A stretch of 64,000 nucleotides of DNA from assembly GCA_018398575.1 (NCBI GenBank), contig JAGTXZ010000008.1, positions 1,674,001 through 1,738,000 of the forward strand, in the 5' to 3' direction. The notes beneath the pieces were generated by a model that was not told the origin of the DNA, did no database searches, and saw only the letters and a program-made list of their open reading frames with translations. A program made the translations under genes and the position numbers. Numbering within the stretch: the first letter of the stretch is position 1; every line of letters begins with the position of its first letter. The stretch is from Ampelomyces quisqualis. Its lineage: Eukaryota > Ascomycota > Dothideomycetes > Pleosporales > Phaeosphaeriaceae. This document shows positions 34,600-48,183 of the stretch, in pieces.

Positions 34600-35037
34600 T
34601 TACAAAAGAAACTTTGTCCTGCTAGTAATAGCATTTAGATAATATTGCTATTTACTTTTAAAAAGATTGCGTTAAAACGTCTAGAACTCTATTCAAATTA
34701 GATCTGTTTGTAACCTTAAATCTATCAAACACAGTTAGGATCTCTTAGATCTTCTAGTAACTAAAGCCTTTAGGTTTAGATCTTCCTATTAATACAACAG
34801 TTAGGATTACTTTAGAAAAGTCGCGTTTAGCGCTACAATAGAAACTTAGAGACTATTAATAACCTAGGAGTATTAGAGGCAACGCTAATAACTCCCCCTA
34901 AAGAACTAACTCTAGGAGCCTTCTCTTAAGACAACTCTGTATTAACTATAACAACCTAGTAACAGAGTGCTAAAGCAAAAAAGACAGACACTAAGAAACT
35001 CTCTTAGCCTAGAGCTACACTAAATCTAACTTCTGCC
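34600..35037 (+). pseudogene. Gypsy A2 leader and N-terminal gag, decayed
   Basis: The segment between the 5' LTR of A2 and the A1 insertion corresponds to the leader and first part of gag. Its reverse complement matches 41400-41835 of copy A1. Several TAG/TAA interrupt it. The frame resumes at 42140 after A1. I see no convincing tRNA primer-binding site next to the LTR. Confidence 0.6.
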
Positions 35038-35336
35038 TGTAACAACGCAGGTAGGTACAGCTATTAGGATCAAATTAGATACGTATTAGAGGCATATAGG
35101 AGTGCGTATTGTATCAGAGATTCTAGATTAGCTATATACCTATAGGTCTTGTATAGAAGGACAAGAGAAACTTGTCTTCTATCTATGCTATAGGCTTATA
35201 TTTATAGTAGGCGTAGAAGCTGAGTTAGAGCGCTGTTAGAGCGCTATTAGTCCTAATCTACTAGCCTTCTACATAATCTGTTACTAAGCCTTTATAAGGT
35301 ATTAGATGTAACATGTGTTTGCATGTACTTGTTACA
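35038..35336 (-). repeat. 3' LTR of Gypsy copy A1 (299 bp)
   Basis: Reads TGTAACAACGCAGG on the plus strand and ends GTTACA, the reverse complement of the A2 LTR. CTGCC precedes it. Confidence 0.9.
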
Positions 35337-35660
35337 TTACCCCCCTTCTTAAAATTAATAGTCTCTATTAATTAGGTCTGTATTAGTATTGTTTTAGATA
35401 CCTTTCTAAATTGTTATAAACTTATATTTACCTTAAGTTTATTTTAGGATAACGTAATATAGCTGTTTGTTATTGTTTTAATCTGCGCGCTAGCGCGTTT
35501 AAAGTTCCTAACTTTACCTTAAGCTTTTTAAGCATATATATAAGGCTAGCTCTCTAGTATACTACTTTTCTATACTCTCTCCCTTACGTTTGTATACCCT
35601 AAAGCTATCTAAGCCTTATTCTTTCTTAATTACTAGCTAACTATATAGTAGATACACACA

Positions 35661-36365
35661 ATGCCTATTTCTGTTCCTTCTAGAGCTTATCTCCTAGCCT
35701 ATTAGCTTGTTTGCCTACAGGCTGCAAGGGCTTTTGCCTACAGCTATTTTGATATTAAGTTTAGATTCTATTTAGACGTGTCTAAGAAGTATACTTATTG
35801 CACACTCTTAAATAAGAAGTGTTGCCTAGTTCTTCTATATACAGGCTAGAAGTATAATAGCCTCTCTAAGGCCTTTAACTACAGGTTTGCTGCCTTAGGT
35901 AGAGATAAGTCTAACAAGGTAGTGTTAGAGCAAAAGGCTGCTGTTAAGAAGGTAGCGTTTTAGTTAGCTACTATTGTGCAAGTAAGCACTACATAGGTAG
36001 CTAACATAAACAACGCTAACTTATTAGTTAGCGCTTATTACTAGAAAGAGGAGCTGGCTAGAAAGGTTAGAGTAATAGCTAAAAAGGTTAGGTTGCTTAG
36101 AAAAAGCACAGCTAGGTTAACTAGTGTAGTTGCTTAGCTAGTAGATGTTATAATAGTATTAAGAGCCAATTAGTTAGCAGAGTAAAAGGAGGCGCAGAAA
36201 GCAGCGCAAGAGGCTAGTACTCGTAGTAAGTAGGGCTAAAACAGAGGATAACTAGGTAGTGCGTTAGTGTCTGCACCTAGGGATTTAGACAATTAAGAAC
36301 GTCCTACTAGTAGCAATAATAGTTTGCTATTAGATCTAATAGAAGAGTAAGACTCCTATTGTTAA
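35661..36365 (+). pseudogene. Antisense accessory ORF of Gypsy copy A1 (235 codons, RIP-broken)
   Basis: On the strand opposite to gag-pol, between the integrase end and the polypurine tract, a frame runs from ATG at 35661 to TAA at 36365 without any frameshift. It is interrupted by about a dozen TAG or TAA codons, each explainable as CAG or CAA changed by C-to-T at CpA. What remains reads like a protein: an N-terminal MPISVPSRAY, an aromatic middle, a cysteine cluster (YCTLLNKKCC) near residue 50, a long Lys/Glu/Ala/Leu region likely to form a coiled coil (about 100-190) and a Ser/Asp-rich acidic end. Copies A2 and A3 have the same frame. No family is recognised; it may be an accessory retrotransposon protein or a captured host gene. 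Confidence 0.65.
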
Positions 36366-36399
36366 TAGCTGTTACCTACTAGTGTAGTAGTTGCAATAT

Positions 36400-39300
36400 T
36401 AAGTTTAATTTCCTTAACATAATTGTCTTAAAATACTGTAAGATCTTTAACTCTTTTTTTCTATGCTGTAATCTACTTAGCTAACGCTTGTAGAGGTCCT
36501 AGCTGTTTTAAATAGCGTTTATAGAACGCTTGCAATATATATAGGGCGCCTATAAAGTTTAAGGTATTGTACTAGGTAGAGTTAGAATTATAGCCTACCT
36601 ATTTTACATAATACTTTAGGATAGAGCAGTATAGCTTGCTAGCTAGGATCTCTTTAACTTCTTATTCTTTAACGCCTTAAATTAGGATGCTAGATAGGTT
36701 TAGGCTTAGCTAACTAGGCAGGGGGTTGTTAGAGTCCTTGCAGAGAACGTCTAGAGCAAACACGTTATAGATCTTAGAACCTTTAAGTAGCTTTAGTTAA
36801 AATAAATAGCTAACTTATTCTAGAACTTTAAAGGAGCCTTTCTACAATTTAGTAAGTTTGCGACTTAGGCAGGTAACAGATAGGTTTTAGTTTAAGAGGT
36901 AAACCTTGTTACCTACTACCTAATTAACAGGTTAACAATATTTATTTACCTTAGCAGCTATCTATTACTACGCCTTTTCTATATTATCTTTAGCTGTGCG
37001 CTAGGCTGCATACATGCAGGTAGCTAAGCTTAAGGCATCTTTAACGTTTACATCTTTATGTTTTAAAGAGAATAGTACCTAATCCTAGCTCTGTTATAGT
37101 TTAGATCTAAACAAGAGCTAGTACAGCGCTATACTAATCGCAGAGTGCAGCAGCGTAGCTTAGGCTTAATTAATTATTAGCAAGAGGTTACTCTAGTTGT
37201 CCTAGTAATAGGATATAAAAGGCCTTAATTGTTAATTAATATACTTGTTTATAATCTTAGTTTGTCTATTAGTTTGTTTATAGTAGGCTGTAGAAAGCTT
37301 AAGTTGTACGCCTAGGATCTTACAGAACTTAGACTAGAATTAAGACACAAACTAGAGTCTGCAGTTAAACACTATACTTTTAGGCGTATAACTAAATTAG
37401 TATACCTATTAGATAAACAAGTAAGCTATTCCTTAAGCGTTAATTGTTTTATAGCAAGAAATAGAAACAGCTTACTTTAATAGGCAATTAATAATAACTA
37501 TAATTTAATTATAGCTATGCTAATTAGTTAGGAATATCTTAAAATCTATACACAAATACTGTACAGGCCTATTAGAAATTAGTAATAGATAGAGGAAACC
37601 TTAGGATTAGAGCTGTCTTAGATAGGATCTTTAACAGGCAACGCAGTTTTGTACATAGCGTTTGCATATAGCCTCTATGCCTTTCTAGTAGTATTACTAA
37701 GCTAGGAGCTAATACGTCTTTATAGCGCTTAGGTAAGTAGTAGATACCTAATTATAAGCCTCTCTAATTAGTTAGGTGCACAAGAGAGAATCTCTAGGTA
37801 CACAAAGGCGTAAGTAATAAAGGAGTAGTTCTTTTTAAACACAATATAGCTGTAGTAGCTTAAGACGCTCTTTCTTAAAGAAATAGCAATTCTCTGCTAG
37901 CAAGGCTTTAATTAGTTCTAACAAGTTAAGGTTTAGGGGGGCACTAATAGATTAGACTAAAATAGCTAAAACATTAACCTCTAGCTAGTTACAGACGTAG
38001 TTCTAAGCTAGTTTAGAGTTAACTAGAGAGTTTAGGCGTTTAGGTCCTAGAAGTACACAAGATCTGTTATCTTGTTAGGCAGTCTTAACCTTACTAACGT
38101 CCTGTTCCCTTTAGCTTAGAATATTAGCTTACTTGTTAAGTTTACTAGGCGTGTACTTAATACAGAAATTAAAAGAGGCAATAATCTCTGCCTATTGTAC
38201 TTAACGTGCATTAAGAACTTTAGTAGTTATAAAGTATTCTAAGAAGTAGTAATCTAAATACACCTAGATTTAACTCTATATAGAGGTAAGTTTAGCTCTC
38301 TACTTCTTAAATACTTTTAAGATAGTAAAAAGTTCTTTGTTATATATTTCTTAATTAAGCTTAGCTCTAGATAGAGCGTAACTATAGAAGGCTATAGGAT
38401 ACTACTTGTTGTTAGAGTGTTTCTAAGAGAGTACTCCTGCTATTACTCTATCTAACGCGTTAGTTTCTAACTTTATATTATACTTAGGATAGAAATAAGA
38501 TAGTATAGGAATAGCTAGGAGTAAGGCTTTAATCTAATTAAAAGCCTGTTAGCAGTCTGTAGTCTATTTAAACAGTGTAGCAGGACTTTAAAGCTTTATA
38601 ATTAGTTTAGCTACACAAGAGAAATCCTTAATAAATTGTTAATAGAAACTAGCAAAGCTAAGAAATAACTTAACGCTAGTAACTGTAGTAAGTTTAGCCT
38701 AGTTTTAGAGTGCTTCTACCTTGTAAGGGTTAACTTTAGTACTCTAGTTTGTTAGAACGTAACCTAAATACTTAGTGTAGGTTATATAGAATTTACTCTT
38801 TTAAATGTCTACTTAGAGTCTTGCAGTACGTAGGCGCTCTAGGACCTTTTAGACGTGTTTCTAATGTAAGTTTATATCCTTAGAGTAGATTAGAATGTTA
38901 TTAAGATACGCAATGCAGAAATTATTAAGATAATTAATTAGTATATTGTTTATGTAGTGTTAATACGTAGCTAGCCTATTGCATAAGCCAAAAGAAAGAA
39001 CCTTACACTAGTATATACTATAACAGGTCTAAAAGGTAGTATACTCTTTAGAGTTAAGATCTATATAAATTTTGTTAAAGGCAGCCTAGATGTTAAACTT
39101 AGTAAAGATCTTAGCTTTAGAGAGGCGTAATAGCAGCTTATTAATACAAGAGATTAGATAGACGTCCTTGCGCGTAAGGGCGTTAATCTTCTAGTAGTCT
39201 ACACAGATGCGTATATCTCTATTTAGTTTGTGTACACAAAGAATAGGTAAAGCAAAAGAACTTTGGCTAGCCTTAATAAAACTCTTCTAAAGGTGCTCCT

Positions 39301-41800
39301 AGACGTAGGCCTTAGTAGCTTTAAGCTCCTTCTAATTTTACTTGTATAGAGGACTAAACGCATTTAGTAATAGTTCTTTAAGGATAATCTTGTAATTGTA
39401 CAAACAATAAGAAGGCAATTAATTAGCTGCTAACTTGCTAAATATATCCTAATACTAGGAGTAACAGGTAGGTAATCTCTTATCTAATTAGCTTTAATTG
39501 TCTGCGTTGTCCTTAGAGGCAAAAATCCTATTAATCTTATAGAGGCTTGTTGTAAAGAACTTGTTCTAGGGCTTCTTTATAATAAAGTAAAATGCGTTAG
39601 CAGAAATAAGAGCTATATAGGTGCTTAAAGGGGGTTTAGACTCTAAGCGGTTTTGCTTAGTTAGGGTATAAGGAATCTCTAAGATTTTTTGGGCTAATAG
39701 GAGCTTTAAGCATCTCTTAATATAATAAATAGAAGAAGAGGAATAGTAAAGACTATTTTAGATACAATAGTCTTCTTTCTCTTATAGGGCGTTGCGTTAT
39801 TGCACATTAAGATAGACAGTAGCTAGCACTATAGCTTAATATAGAATAGTAGAAATAGAAGGTAAAGGATTATATAAACAGAGGTACTTAGATAGCTAAA
39901 TAAACTGTAACCTATTTGTGTCTAATTGAATCTTAAATTGTCTTAACTATTAGAGGCTAAGTATACAATCCTAAGACCTAAGATTAAAGATAAGGAATAG
40001 ATAGTTTAAAATCTTTTAGCTATTAATATTTAAGTGTAGTTAAATATATTAAGTAACTAAAGAAGTAATCTAATCCTTAAAGCTGCATACCTAAACTTAG
40101 AAGAGAAGCTTCTAGATAGGTTGCTACAAGGCTTTAAAAACAGATAAGATAATTTATAAATTTAAAAAAAAGAAACTTTAAGCACTAGTGTTAACAAGAG
40201 TATTAAGGCGTAAGCTAAGGCCTTAGTTGTAAAGAAGCGTAGGTATAAGGAAATAGAGACTGCAAAATAAATAAGAAAGGTTAAGGTAGAATAAATTGTA
40301 ATAGCTTAGGCCTAGAGAGAGGTATCTTTTTAGGCGCTTTTGTTTTCTATACAATACACCTCCTAATTAGGTTGCTCTTGAGCATCTTTATACTTATCTA
40401 CTTCTATAGCTTTAATCTAACGCACACAAGGCTTTATACAGTTACTAGAGTAGTATTCTAGCTTACTACAATTGTAACAACTACTAAGAGTCTTTTGTTG
40501 TTCTAGCTTAGAGGTTTTTGTAAGAAGACGCACTATTATAGATTAATAGACTAGCGCAGAATTTGTTAGAGCGCTAGTAGTAGTAGTCTAATTTAGCTCT
40601 AAATTTTGTTGTAGGGCTAACCTAATTAGCAACTTAGTAGCAGCTAGTGTTATACTTAGTGTAGAGTTGTTCTTTTACTCTATATTGTATATAGTAAGGT
40701 GTTCTACTATCTAATTAAATAAGTTCTTCTATTAGTGCCTAAATCCTAGGTTAGGGGCTTGCAACCCTAGCGTAATCTTAGTCTACAAGTAGTAAAACTA
40801 CTCTAAAAGGGGTACTTGTCTCTTAACTGCAGAACTTAGAAACCTAGCTTTAAACAAGGGGAACGTTTTCTCCTTAGTTATCTACATTTAATTAAAAGCT
40901 GCTTAGCTTTTAGCTACCTTGTTACCTGTAATAAAGTAGGACTTAAGTAGCTTAATTATTTGCTTAGCGTTCTAGAATTACTCTTAATTAGTATCTAATA
41001 AATATTATAGCTTAAGATAGCCCTTAGCTAATCCTATAGTGTAGCCCTATACTAAGGCTATGTGTTGTCTTTTAGTCTAATAGTAATCTAAGTTAATCTT
41101 AAGTTAATCCTAAATAGAGGCCTACTATTAGCAGAAGGTAAGATCTTTTCTATTACTAAGATTGTCTATATTAGGCGTTTTCTCAGATTATTAAAGTTAG
41201 CAAGAGCCTTTATAGTAATGTAAGTACTTAGATGTAAAGCTGTTAGATAAACAGCAAGGTACAGAATTATTCTAGGGTAATTTAGTAGTAGGTAGAGGCT
41301 TGTCTAGTCCTATTAACAGAGTTAGTCCTTTCTTAAGAGAATTAATTTCTGCTAAAGCCTGTTTCAAATCTTGTTGTAATTAATTAACTTCTATTTAGGC
41401 AGAAGTTAGATTTAGTACAGCTCTAGGCTAAGGAAGTTCCTTAGTGTCTAGCTTTTTTACTTTAGCACTCTGTTGCCAGGTTGTTACAGTTAATACAGAG
41501 TTGTCTTAAGAGAAGGCTTCTAGAGTTAGTTCTTTAGGGAGAGTTATTAGCGTTGCCTCTGATACTCCTAGGTTATTAATAGTCTCTAAGTTTCTATTGT
41601 AGCGCTAAACGCAACTTTTACTAAAGTAATCCTAACTGTATATTAATAGAAAGATCTAAACCTAAAGGCTTTGGCTGTTAGAAGATCTAAGGGATCTTAA
41701 CTGTGTTTAATAGATTTAAGGTTGCAAACAAATCTAATTTGAATAGGGTTCTAGACGTTTTAACGCGATCTTTTTAAAAGTAAATAGTAATATTATCTAA
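36400..41800 (-). pseudogene. Gypsy A1 gag-pol, RIP-degraded
   Basis: Minus-strand remains of gag, protease, reverse transcriptase, RNase H and integrase, in that order from right to left. Recognisable points are the RT catalytic box YLNN (ancestral YLDD) at 38908-38897, the RNase H region around 38.2-38.5 kb and the integrase C-terminal region near 36.8-36.95 kb. Many in-frame TAG/TAA make it non-functional. Borders are approximate. Confidence 0.75.
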
Positions 41801-41835
41801 ATGCTATTACTAGCAGAACAAAGTTTCTTTTATAA

Positions 41836-42134
41836 TGTAACAACGCAGGTAGGTACAGCTATTAGGATTAAATTAGATACGTATTAGAGGCATATAAGAG
41901 TGCGTGTTGTATCAGAGATTCTAGATTAGCTATACACCTATAGGTCTTGTACAGAAGGACAAGAGAAACTTGTCCTCTATCTATACTATAGGCTTATATT
42001 TATAGTAGGCGTAGCAGCTAAGTTAGAGCGCTGTTAGAGCGCTTTTAGTTCTAATCTGCTAGCTCTTTACATAATCTGTTACTAAGCCTTTATAAGGTAT
42101 TAGATATAACATGTGTTTGCATGTGCTTGTTACA
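41836..42134 (-). repeat. 5' LTR of Gypsy copy A1 (299 bp)
   Basis: Begins TGTAACAACGCAGG and ends GTTACA on the plus strand, followed by CTGCC (42135-42139), the second target duplication. It is nearly identical to 35038-35336 apart from scattered transitions. Confidence 0.9.
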
Positions 42135-42139
42135 CTGCC

Positions 42140-45100
42140 TAAATAGAGGTTAATTAATTAGAACAAGATTTAAAACAGGCATTAGCAGAAATTAATTCCC
42201 TTAAGAAAGGACTAACTCTGTTAGTAAGACTAGACAAGCCTCTACCTACTACTAAATTACCCTAGAACAATTCTGCACCCTGCTATTTATCTAACAGCTC
42301 TATATCTAAGTACTTATATTGCTATAAAGGCTCTTATTAACTTTAATAATCTAAGAAAACGCCTAATATAAATAATCTTAGCGATAGAAAGAATCCTACC
42401 TTCTGCTAATAGTAAGCCTCTATTTAAGATTAACTTAAGATTAACTTAGATTACTATTAGACTAAAAGACAACACATAGCCTTAGTATAGGGCTACACTA
42501 TAGGATTAGCTAAAAGCTATCTTAAGCTATAATATTTATTAGATACTAATTAAGAGTAATTCTAGAACGCTAAGCAAATAATTAAGCTACTTAAGTCCTA
42601 CTTTATTATAGGCAACAAGATAGCTAAAAGCTAAGTAGCTTTTAATTAAATACAAATAACAAAGGAGAAAACGTTCCTCTTATTTAAAGCTAGGTTTTTA
42701 AGTTCTGCAGTTAAGAGATAAGTACTCTCTTTAGAGTAGTTTTACTACTTGTAGACTAAGATTACGCTAGGGTTGCAAGCTCTTAACCTAAGATTTAGGC
42801 ACTAATAAAAGAACTTATTTAATTAGATAGTAGAACACTTTACTATATATAATATAGAGTAGAAGAACAACTTTATACTAAGTATAACACTAGCTACTGC
42901 TAAGTTGCCAATTAGGTTAGCCCTACAATAGAATTTAGAGCTAAATTAGACTACTACTACTAGCGCTCTAACAAATTCTGCGCTAGCCTATTAATCTACA
43001 ATAGTGCGTTTTTCTATAAAGACTCCTAAGCTAGAACAACAAAAGACCTCTAGTAGTTATTATAATTATAGTAAGCTAGGACACTACTCTAGTAACTGTA
43101 CAAAGCCTTATATGCGTTAAATTAAAGCTATAGAAGTAGATAAGTATAAAGATGCTTAAAAGCAACCTAATTAGGAGGTATATTATATAAGAAACAGAAG
43201 CGCCTAAAAGGATACTCCTTTCTAGGCCTAAGCTATTACAATCTATTCTACCTTAACCTTTCTTATTTGTTTTGCAGTCCTTATTTCCTTATACCTACGC
43301 TTCTTTACAACTAAGGTATTAGCTTACGCCTTAATACTCTTGTTAACACTAGTACTTAAAGTTTTTTATTTTTAAATTTACAAATTGTATTATTTGTTTC
43401 TAAAGCTTTACAGCAACCTATCTAGAAGCTCCTCTTCTAGGTTTAGGTACGCAGCTTTAAGGATTAGATTACTTCTTTAGTTACTTAATATATTTAACTA
43501 TACTTAAATATTAATAGCTAAAAGATTTTAAACTGTCTATTTCTTATCTTTAATCTTAGGTCTTAGAATTATATACTTAGCCTCTAATAGTTAAGACAAT
43601 TTAAGATTTAATTAGACACAGATAGGTTACAGTTTATTTAGCTATCTAAGTACCTCTGTTTATACAATCCTTTACCTCCTATTCTTACTATTCTATATTA
43701 AGCTATAGTGCTAGCTACTATCTATCTTAATGTGTAACAACGCAACGCTTTATAGAAGAAAGAAGACTATTGTATCTAAAACAGTCTTTACTGTTTCTCT
43801 TCTTTTATTTATTATATTAAGAGATGCTTAAAGCTCCTATTAGCCTAAAAAATCTTAGAGATTCCTTATACCCTAACTAAGCAAAACTACTTAGGGTCTA
43901 AACCCCCTCTAAGTACCTACATAGCTCTTATTTCTGCTAATGCATTTTACTTTATTATAAAGAAGCCCTAGAACAAGTTCTTTACAACAAGCCTCTATAA
44001 GATTAATAGGATCCTTGCCTCTAAGAACAACGCAGATAATTAAAGCTAATTAGATAAAAGATTACCTGCCTATTACTCCTAGTATTAGAATGTATTTAGC
44101 AAGTTAGCAGCTAATTAATTGCCCCTTTACTATCTATACAATTATAAGATTATTCTTAAAGAACTATTACTAAATGCGTTTAGTTCTCTGTACAAGTAGA
44201 ATTAGAAGAAGCTTAAAGCTACTAAGGCCTACGTCTAAGAACACCTTTAGAAGAGTTTTATTAAGGCTAGCTAAAGTCCTTTTACTTTACCTATTCTTTG
44301 TATACGCAAACTAAATAGAGATATACGCATCTATATAGACTACTAGAAGATTAACGCCCTTACGCGCAAGAACGTCTATCTAATCTTTTGTATTAATAAG
44401 CTGCTATTATGTTCCTCTAAAGCTAAGATCTTTACTAAGTTTAATATTAGGGCTACCTTTAATAAAATTTGTATAGATCCTAACTCTAAAGAGTATACTA
44501 CCTTTTAGACCTATTATAGTACCTATAAGTGTAAAGTACTTCTCTTTAGCTTATATAATAGGCTAGCAACGTATTAGCGCTATATAAACAATATACTAAT
44601 TAATTATTTTAACAATTTCTGTATTGCGTACCTTAATAACATCCTAATCTACTTAGAGGATATAAACTTATATTAGGAACACGTCTAAAAGGTTCTAGAT
44701 CGCCTACGCAGTGCAGGCCTCTAAGTAGACATCTAGAAGAGCAAATTCTATATAACCTGCATAAAGTATCTAGGTTATATTTTAACAAACTATAGCACTA
44801 AAGTTAACTCTAATAAGGTAAAAGTACTCTAAAACTAGGCTAAACCTACTATAATTACTAGCGTTAAGTTATTTCTTAGTTTTACTAGTTTCTATTAACA
44901 ATTTATTAAGAATTTCTTCTGTGTAGCTAAACTAATTATAAAGCTTTAGAGTTCTGCTACCTCCTTTAAATAGACTACAGACTGCTAATAGGCTTTTAAT
45001 TAGATTAAAGCCTTACTCCTAGCTATTTCTACACTATCTTATTTCTATCCTAAGTACAACACAAAATTAGAAACTAACGCGTTAGATAGAGTAATAGCAG

Positions 45101-46860
45101 GAGTACTCTCTTAGAAGCACTCTAACAACAAGTAGTACCCTATAGCGTTCTATAGTTACGCTCTATCTAGGGCTAAACTTAATTAGAAAATATATAACAA
45201 AGAACTGTTTGCTATCTTAAAAGCATTTAAGAAGTAGAAAGCTAAGCTTACTTCTATACAGAGCTAAATCTAGGTGCATTTAGACTATTGCTCCTTAAAA
45301 TACTTTATAACTACTAAGGTTCTTAATACACGTTAAGCACAATAGGCAAAGATTATTACTTCTTTTAATTTTTGTATTAAGTACACGCCTAGCAAGCTTA
45401 ACAAGTAAGCTAATATCCTAAGCTAAAAGAAATAGGACGTTAGCAAGGTTAAGGCTGCCTAACAAAACAACAGATCTTGTGTACTTTTAGGACCTAAACA
45501 ACTAAATTACCTAATTAACTCTAAACTAGCTTAGAACTACGTCTATAACTAGCTAGAGATTAATGTATTAGCTATTTTAGTCTAATCTATTAGTGCCCCT
45601 CTAAACCTTAACTCTCTAGAACTAATTAAAGCCCTACTAGTAGAGAATTGCTGCTTCTTTAAGAAAGAACGCCTTACGCTGCTATAGCTGTATTATACTT
45701 AAAAAGAACTACTACTTTATTACTTACGCCTTTGTGTACCTAGAGATTCTCCCTTGTGTACCTAACTAATTAAAGAGGCTTATAATTAAGTATCTACTAC
45801 TTACCTAAGCGCTATAAAGACGTATTAGCTTCTAGCTTAGCAATATTACTAGAAAGGCATAGAAGCTATATGTAAACGCTATGTGCAAAACTGCGTTTCC
45901 TGTTAAAGATTCTATCTAAGACAGCTCTAATCCTAAGGGTTCCTCTATCTATTACTAATTCCTAACAGGCTTATACAGTATTTGTGTATAGATTTTAAGA
46001 CATTTCTAACTAATTAGCATAGCTATAATTAAATTATAGTTATTATTAATTGCCTATTAAAGCAAGCTATTTCTATCCTATGTTATAAGAATATTAACGC
46101 CTGGGAAATAGCTTATTTGTTTATCTAATAGGTATACTAATTTGGCTACACGCCTAAAAGTATAGTGTCTAACTATAGCCTCTAGTTTGTGTCCTAATTC
46201 TAGTCTAAGTTCTATAAGATCCTAGGCGTACAAATTAAGCTTTCTATAGCCTACTATAAACAAACTAATAGACAAACTAAAATTATAAACAAGTATATTA
46301 ATTAACAATTAAGGCCCTTTGTATTCTACTACTAGGACAACTAGAGTAACCTCTTGCTAATAATTAATTAAGCTTAAGCTACACTGCTGCACTCTGCAAT
46401 TGGTATAGCACTATACTAGCTTCTGTTTAAATCTAAACTATAATAGAGCTAGGATTAGGTATTATCCTCTTTAAAACACAAAGATGTAAACATTAAAGAT
46501 GCCTTAAGCTTAGCTACCTACATGTATAAAGCCTAGTGTACAGCTAAAGACAATATAGAGAAGGCGCAGTAATAAATAGCTACTAAGGTAAACAAATATT
46601 ATTAACCTATTAATTAGGTAGTAGGTAACAAGGTTTACCTCTTAACCTAAAACCTATCTATTACCTGCCTAAGTTGCAAACTTGCTAAATTGTAGAAAGG
46701 CCCTTTTAAAGTTCTAGAACAAGTTAGCTATTTATTTTAACTAAAGCTACCTAAAGAATCTAATATCTATAACATGTTTACTTTAGATATCCTCTGTAAA
46801 GACTCTAATAACTCCTTGCCTAGTTAGCTAAGCCTAAACCTATCTAGCATTCTAATTTAA
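42140..46860 (+). pseudogene. Gypsy A2 gag-pol, RIP-degraded
   Basis: Plus-strand continuation of A2 after the A1 insertion. A zinc knuckle of spacing C-x2-C-x4-H-x4-C lies at 43058-43099, with the first two cysteines changed to Tyr and GH and the last Cys kept. RT YLDD reads YLNN at 44629-44640 followed by ILIYLED. The RNase H start ETDASD-like motif reads ETNALD at 45070-45087, followed by GVLS and a KELFAILKAFKK block. An integrase C-terminal block (VVGNKVYLL-like, then KGPFKVLEQV) lies near 46620-46730. This order, RT before integrase, is the Ty3/Gypsy arrangement. Asp-to-Asn changes are G-to-A, as RIP gives. Confidence 0.85.
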
Positions 46861-47171
46861 GGCGTTAAAGAATAAGAAGTTAAAGAGATCCTAGCTAGTA
46901 AGTTGTACTGCTCTATCCTAAAGTATTACGTAAAATAGGTAGGTTATAACCTAGATTCTACTTAGTACAATACATTAAACTTTATAAGAGCTCTATATAT
47001 GCTGCAAGTGTTCTATAAACGCTATCTAAAACAGCTAAGACCTCTATAAGCGTTAGCTAAGTAGATTACAGTATAAGAAAAAGGAGTTAAAGATCTTACA
47101 TTACTTTAAGATAACTATATTAAGGAAATTAAACTTAATATTACAACTACTATACTAGTAGGTAATAGCTA

Positions 47172-47876
47172 TTAATAATAGAAGTCTTACTCTTCTATTA
47201 AATCTAACAGCAGACTATTGCTGCTACTAGTAAGACGTTCTTAATTGTTTAAATCCTTAGGTGCAGACACTAACGCACTACCTAGTTGTCTTCTATTCTA
47301 GCCCTGCTTGCTGCAAGTACTAGCCTCTTGCGCTGCCTTTTGCGCCTTCTTCTGCTCTACTAACTATTTAGCCCTTAATGCTATTATAACATCTACTAGC
47401 TAGGCAACTATACTAGTTAACCTAGCTATACTTCTTCTAAGCGCCCTAACCTCCTTAGCTATCTCTCTAACCTCCTTAGCTAGCTCCTCTCTCTAGTAAT
47501 AAGCGCTAACTAATAAGTTAGTGTTATTAAAGTTAGCTACTTGTGCAGTGCTTACTTACATAATAGTAGCTAACTAAAACGCTGCCTCCTTAATAGCAGC
47601 CTTCTGCTCTAACACTACCTTGTTAGACTTATCTCTACCTAAGGTAGTAAACCTGCAGTTAAAGGCCTTAGAAAAGCTATTATACTCTTAGCCTACATAT
47701 AAAAGAACTAGGCAACACTTCTTATTTAAGAGCGTGCAGTATGTACACTTCTTAGATACATCTAAATAGAATCTAAACTTAATATTAAAATAGCTGCAGG
47801 TAAAAGCTCTTACAGCCTGTAAGCAAATAACCTAATAGGCTAGAAAATAAGCTCTAGAAGAGACAGGAATAGGCAT
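47172..47876 (-). pseudogene. Antisense accessory ORF of Gypsy copy A2 (235 codons, RIP-broken)
   Basis: Same frame and exactly the same length (705 nt) as in copy A1, from ATG at 47876 to TAA ending at 47172, on the strand opposite to A2 gag-pol. Sequence differences from A1 appear mostly as transitions. Interrupting codons are TAG or TAA where I checked. The cysteine cluster and Lys/Glu-rich coiled-coil segment are present. Function unknown. Confidence 0.6.
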
Positions 47877-48183
47877 TGTGTGTATCTACAAACAGTTAGC
47901 TAGCAATTAAATCAGAAGAGTAGTTAGATAGCTGTAGGTATACAAACGTATAGAGGAAGAGTGTAAGAAAGTAGTATACTAAGGGCTAGCCTTGTATATA
48001 TACTCTAAGAACTCTAGGTAAAGTTAAAATAACAAACGCGCTGTACACTAATCAAAACAATAACAAATAGCTACAACACGTTATTAGAGTGTTAAACTTA
48101 AGGTAAATAAAAGTTTGTAATATTTTAGAAAGGTATCTAAAATAATACTAATATAAACCCAATTAATAGAGACTATTAATTTC

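Larger units (their letters stand above)
35038..42134 (-). mobile_element. Ty3/Gypsy retrotransposon copy A1, full length, nested in A2
   Basis: Complete 7097-bp element on the minus strand. LTRs are 35038-35336 (3' LTR) and 41836-42134 (5' LTR), and CTGCC is duplicated at 35033-35037 and 42135-42139. The flanks join into one continuous stretch of A2 gag, so A1 inserted into its own relative in opposite orientation. The polypurine tract is next to the left LTR (35337-35350, GGGGGGTAA on the minus strand). RT catalytic YLDD reads YLNN at 38908-38897. It lacks the hAT insertion found in A3 and so supplies the empty site, at the GTCTAGAG near 36750. Frames are destroyed by RIP-type stops. Confidence 0.92.

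Noticed and set aside
35038..35336. Inverted pair with 34300-34599 suggesting a foldback transposon
   Set aside because: Target duplications pair these LTRs with 41836-42134 and 48198-48497 respectively; the inverted arrangement comes from nesting in opposite orientation.
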